DNA of 8,553 nucleotides, from the NCBI GenBank assembly GCA_017354575.1, contig JAFMQP010000150.1, positions 1 through 8,553 on the forward strand, written 5' to 3'. Origin of the DNA: Acidothermales bacterium (GTDB lineage Bacteria > Actinomycetota > Actinomycetes > Streptosporangiales > WHST01). Every line of letters starts with the position of its first letter. Positions within the stretch are counted from its first letter, which is position 1. This document shows, piece by piece, positions 6,213 through 8,553 of this stretch. The notes under the pieces are model-generated. The model was not told where the DNA came from. It searched no databases and worked only from the letters and a program-made list of their open reading frames with translations. A program made the position numbers and the translations under genes.

Positions 6213-7703
6213 TCAGCCCACGATGCTCGCGACGCGGGCGTTCCGCTCCTTCGTGGCCGACGCGAGCTGCGTTCGTCTGTCGTCGAGCCACGCCGCGTGA
6301 TCCGCCAGGCGACGCCGCGCGTCGGAGAGCGCCGCGTCGACGGAGGACCGCGCCGGTCCTCCGACCACGGCGTGCGCGGCGACGAACGCCGTCGGGTCGA
6401 GCGCCGAATGTACGACGTCGTCCGGCAGCTCGATCGCCCGACCGAGTACGTCGCGTGCGGCGGTCGCCAACAGCGCCGCGTCGACGTCGGCCGGATCGCG
6501 TTCGGACTGCACGGCGAGCAGCACCAGGTGACCGACGACGCGATGCGCGGTGCGCGCGTCGAGGTCGGTCTCGCGGCGCACGACGGCGGCGAGCTCCGTC
6601 GCGGTCGCGAACCCCGCCGCAGCCCGGTCGAGCATCCGGTCGCGGTGGATCGTCATCGACCTGACCGTTCCGTCGAGCAGCCGCAACGCACGCTCCGTGT
6701 CGTCGAGCGAACGCAGCACCGGCGGGACCATCTCCTCCTCGACGTCCTTCAGGTCCTGGAAGTTCGTGTTGTGCAGGGTGCCGAACGCGCTCGTCATCTC
6801 GCCGATCGCGTGGGCACCGCGTGCCCGCACGTACTCGAACGGGTAGGCGTTCTTCTTCTGCGGCATCATGCTGCTCGACCCCGCGAACTCGTCGCCGATC
6901 TCGACCAGACCGAACTCGTCGGTGTGCCACATGTAGAGGTCCTGCGCGAGCCGGCTCGCCGTGACCATCAGGTTCGCGAGCGCCGCCGACGTCTCCAGCG
7001 CGTAGTCGCCACTGGACACGCAGTCGATGGTGTTCTCGCGTACACCGTCGAAACCCAGCAGCTCGGCCACGAGCGCGCGGTCGACGGAGTACGACGTGCC
7101 CGCGAGCGCGCCACAGCCCAGGGTGCACTGGTTGACGTTGCGGTACGCCGCGACCAGGCGTTCGTGGTCGCGGTCGAGCGCCGAAACGATGCCGAGCAGG
7201 TAATGCCCGACGGTGGACGGCTGCGCCGGCTGGAAGTGCGTCCACTGCGGCATCACGGTGTCCTTCTCACGGTCCGCGATGTCGACGAGCGTCCGCGTGA
7301 ACCCGTTCAGCAGTTCGGTGACGTCGAGAATGCGCTCCCGCAACACGAGCCGCGTCAACGGTTCCGGCCGCGTCCTGCCGATGTTGACCTCGCCCGCCGC
7401 CTCCTCACCCGCGTGCTCGGTGAGCTTCGCCTCGACGTGCGAGTAGAAGTACTCGTACGCCGGGTTGAACTCCGCGATGGCGTCCGGCCCCTCGGCTTCG
7501 AGCGCGAGCACCGCGGCGAGCAGCTGCCGCGCACGGTCCCGCGGCACGATGCCTGTCTCCGCGAGCATCGTCACCCACGCCTTGTTCGTCTCCGTCAGCT
7601 GCGCGAAGTAATGCTGTTGCATGAACCGGAAGCTCGGCTCCAGGATCGTGTCGGTGTAGACCTGTCCAGGCGCCTGCTGCAGCCGTTCCCGGGAGATCGT
7701 CAT
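6213..7703 (-). CDS. Argininosuccinate lyase-like protein (aspartase/fumarase superfamily), probably a C-N lyase releasing fumarate
   Basis: Members of this superfamily cleave N- or O-substituted succinates by anti-elimination and usually release fumarate; they act as cytoplasmic tetramers. The protein has 496 residues. The signature loop SSSMMPQKKN (276-285) is of the argininosuccinate lyase type (MPQKKN). Ser277 matches the catalytic serine, and Lys283 and Asn285 the conserved pair. THFQPAQP (155-162, His156) and GALAGTSYSVDR (198-209) also match the ASL fold. However, the ASL motif GRSRNDQ is GRTRPEP here (109-115), QKKNPD is QKKNAY, and the YNKD-x-QEDKE segment is NTNFQDLKDVEEE (312-324). 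These changes affect the amino-acid side of the pocket, so the substrate is probably not argininosuccinate. EDDS lyase is a characterised ASL relative acting on other N-substituted aspartates. ATG 7703 follows GAGGAAG. TTG 7715 would add four residues. The gene lies between iclR and sdhB. Confidence 0.85.
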   Translation of the reverse strand: MTISRERLQQAPGQVYTDTILEPSFRFMQQHYFAQLTETNKAWVTMLAETGIVPRDRARQLLAAVLALEAEGPDAIAEFNPAYEYFYSHVEAKLTEHAGEEAAGEVNIGRTRPEPLTRLVLRERILDVTELLNGFTRTLVDIADREKDTVMPQWTHFQPAQPSTVGHYLLGIVSALDRDHERLVAAYRNVNQCTLGCGALAGTSYSVDRALVAELLGFDGVRENTIDCVSSGDYALETSAALANLMVTASRLAQDLYMWHTDEFGLVEIGDEFAGSSSMMPQKKNAYPFEYVRARGAHAIGEMTSAFGTLHNTNFQDLKDVEEEMVPPVLRSLDDTERALRLLDGTVRSMTIHRDRMLDRAAAGFATATELAAVVRRETDLDARTAHRVVGHLVLLAVQSERDPADVDAALLATAARDVLGRAIELPDDVVHSALDPTAFVAAHAVVGGPARSSVDAALSDARRRLADHAAWLDDRRTQLASATKERNARVASIVG

Positions 7704-7715
7704 GCTTCCTCGCAA

Positions 7716-8489
7716 TCAACCGTTCGGTCGGACGATGCGCGCCGAGCACTCGGCCGCCATCGACCGGATGTCAGCGGCGAATGCGACGAGCGCGTCCGAG
7801 TCGAGCCTTGCGTGTACGGACGACACCGCGAGCGCACCGAGCGCGGTACCGTCCGGAGACGTGACGGGCGCGGCGATCGAACAACCGCCTGCGACGCGCT
7901 CCCCGTCGCTGACCGCGTAACCCCGCTCCGCGATCTCGTTGAGTCGCGTGGAGAGCTCGACGGGCGAGACGATCGTGTTGGCCGCGTACCTGGGCAGCTC
8001 ACCGGCGAGCAGCCGCTCCCGTGCGGCGCGGTGGAACGCGAGAATCACCTTGCCCGTGGCACCCGCGTTCAACGGATACGCCCGGCCGAGCTCGAGCGCG
8101 AACCTGATCTCGTGCGGCGCCTGCAACGCGTCGACGGGAACGTACGAGCGGTCGACGAGCAGCGAGAACGAGGCGCTCTCACCCGTCAGCTCGACGAGCC
8201 GGTGCACGTACGGGCGGGCGACGAGCATCGACGTCAGCGCGGTGCCCGTGGCGAGCTCGAGCAGCCGCGGCCCGAGCACGAACCGTTTCGTATGCTCGTC
8301 CCTGCGGACGAACCCACGCCGTACGAGCGTGGAGAGCAACCGGTGGCTCGTCGACTTGTCCAGGCCGACATCACGTGCGACGTCGAGATTGCGAACGCCC
8401 TCAGGCGCGCGGGCCAGCTCCTCGAGCAGGTCGAGCGCCTTCTCCACGGTCTGGCTGCCGCTGCGGACGCGCTCCACTGTCGTCATCAT
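7716..8489 (-). CDS. IclR-family transcriptional regulator
   Basis: This is a cytoplasmic DNA-binding regulator that probably controls the downstream lyase-sdhBACD genes. It has 257 residues from ATG 8489. The N-terminal winged helix-turn-helix covers about 10-75: SQTVEKALDLLEEL (12-25) is the typical opening helix, and GLDKSTSHRLLSTLVRRGF (42-60) holds the recognition helix. The effector domain shows NAGATGKVILAF (141-152) and ERGYAVSDGERVAGG (188-202), where IclR proteins bind a small, often acidic metabolite. An in-frame ATG at 8549 would add 20 residues, but that stretch is AT-richer, has unbiased third codon positions and carries promoter-like sequence, so I reject it. ATG 8486 is equally possible. 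The stop lies 12 bp before the lyase ATG, so iclR seems to be the first gene of the operon. The inducer is unknown; a substrate or product of the lyase is a reasonable guess. Confidence 0.92.
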   Translation of the reverse strand: MMTTVERVRSGSQTVEKALDLLEELARAPEGVRNLDVARDVGLDKSTSHRLLSTLVRRGFVRRDEHTKRFVLGPRLLELATGTALTSMLVARPYVHRLVELTGESASFSLLVDRSYVPVDALQAPHEIRFALELGRAYPLNAGATGKVILAFHRAARERLLAGELPRYAANTIVSPVELSTRLNEIAERGYAVSDGERVAGGCSIAAPVTSPDGTALGALAVSSVHARLDSDALVAFAADIRSMAAECSARIVRPNG

Positions 8490-8553
8490 CTCGATTATCG
8501 GGATCCCTTTGTTTTTCCGCACGATGCGTGTCGGCGGTCGGAAACTCATGGAA
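8490..8553 (-). promoter_or_regulatory. Putative promoter/operator region of the iclR-lyase-sdhBACD operon
   Basis: This short non-coding stretch is clearly more AT-rich than the rest of the window. On the minus strand GATAAT (8499-8494) resembles a -10 box and ends 4 bases before the iclR ATG, so a start site at or next to the ATG and a leaderless mRNA are possible. No convincing -35 box is seen. TTTCCG (8514-8519) and CGGAAA (8539-8544) form a 6-bp inverted repeat with a 19-bp spacer, and GGGATCCC (8500-8507) is a perfect palindrome; either could be an operator. The window ends here, so upstream sites cannot be judged. Confidence 0.35.

Noticed and set aside
6213..7703. Straight annotation as argininosuccinate lyase ArgH
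   Set aside because: The fold and MPQKKN loop fit, but the SRNDQ-type and QEDKE-type motifs are altered and the neighbours are iclR and sdh genes, not arginine genes.
8490..8549. Longer iclR start at ATG 8549
   Set aside because: The added 20 codons are AT-richer with unbiased third positions, overlap promoter-like sequence, and would lengthen the usual short IclR N-terminus.

Overview
This is a GC-rich window (about 70% by eye) with G/C at almost every third codon position. That, together with a high-GC-type NadA C-terminus and tightly overlapping genes, suggests an actinobacterium. The evidence for the phylum is composition and motif recall only. No RNA gene, insertion sequence, CRISPR array or origin was found.

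Plus strand, 1-2890: the end of an NAD biosynthesis operon. It holds the 3' part of nadA (quinolinate synthase), complete nadB (L-aspartate oxidase) and complete nadC (quinolinate phosphoribosyltransferase). Both junctions are 4-base ATGA overlaps, so the genes are probably translationally coupled. Together they convert aspartate through iminoaspartate and quinolinate to nicotinate mononucleotide.

Minus strand, 8489 down to 2858: a six-gene set read in the order iclR-type regulator, argininosuccinate-lyase-like enzyme, sdhB, sdhA, sdhC, sdhD. The gaps are 12 bp, 5 bp, a 1-base overlap (TGATG), 97 bp and another 1-base overlap (TGATG). The only real gap (3703-3799) holds three GGGGWCCCC near-palindromes spaced exactly 31 bp apart, and an 11-bp inverted repeat that touches the sdhC ribosome binding site. 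The last gene, sdhD, runs tail to tail into nadC with a 33-bp coding overlap and no visible terminator.

The minus-strand operon does not look like housekeeping complex II. A lyase of the fumarate-releasing superfamily heads it, an IclR regulator precedes it, and the flavoprotein has Gly-Cys where canonical SdhA/FrdA has the FAD-linking histidine. The iron-sulfur ligands, the haem b ligands and the quinone-site Asp-Tyr of SdhD are all recognisable, so a membrane-bound, quinone-linked enzyme is expected. My working model is an inducible pathway: an N-substituted aspartate (substrate unknown) is cleaved to an amine plus fumarate, and the adjacent complex interconverts that fumarate with succinate against the quinone pool. 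NadB on the other strand can also reduce fumarate in characterised bacteria, so both operons touch the same metabolite pair. The lyase's arginine-side binding motifs are changed, so it is probably not ArgH.
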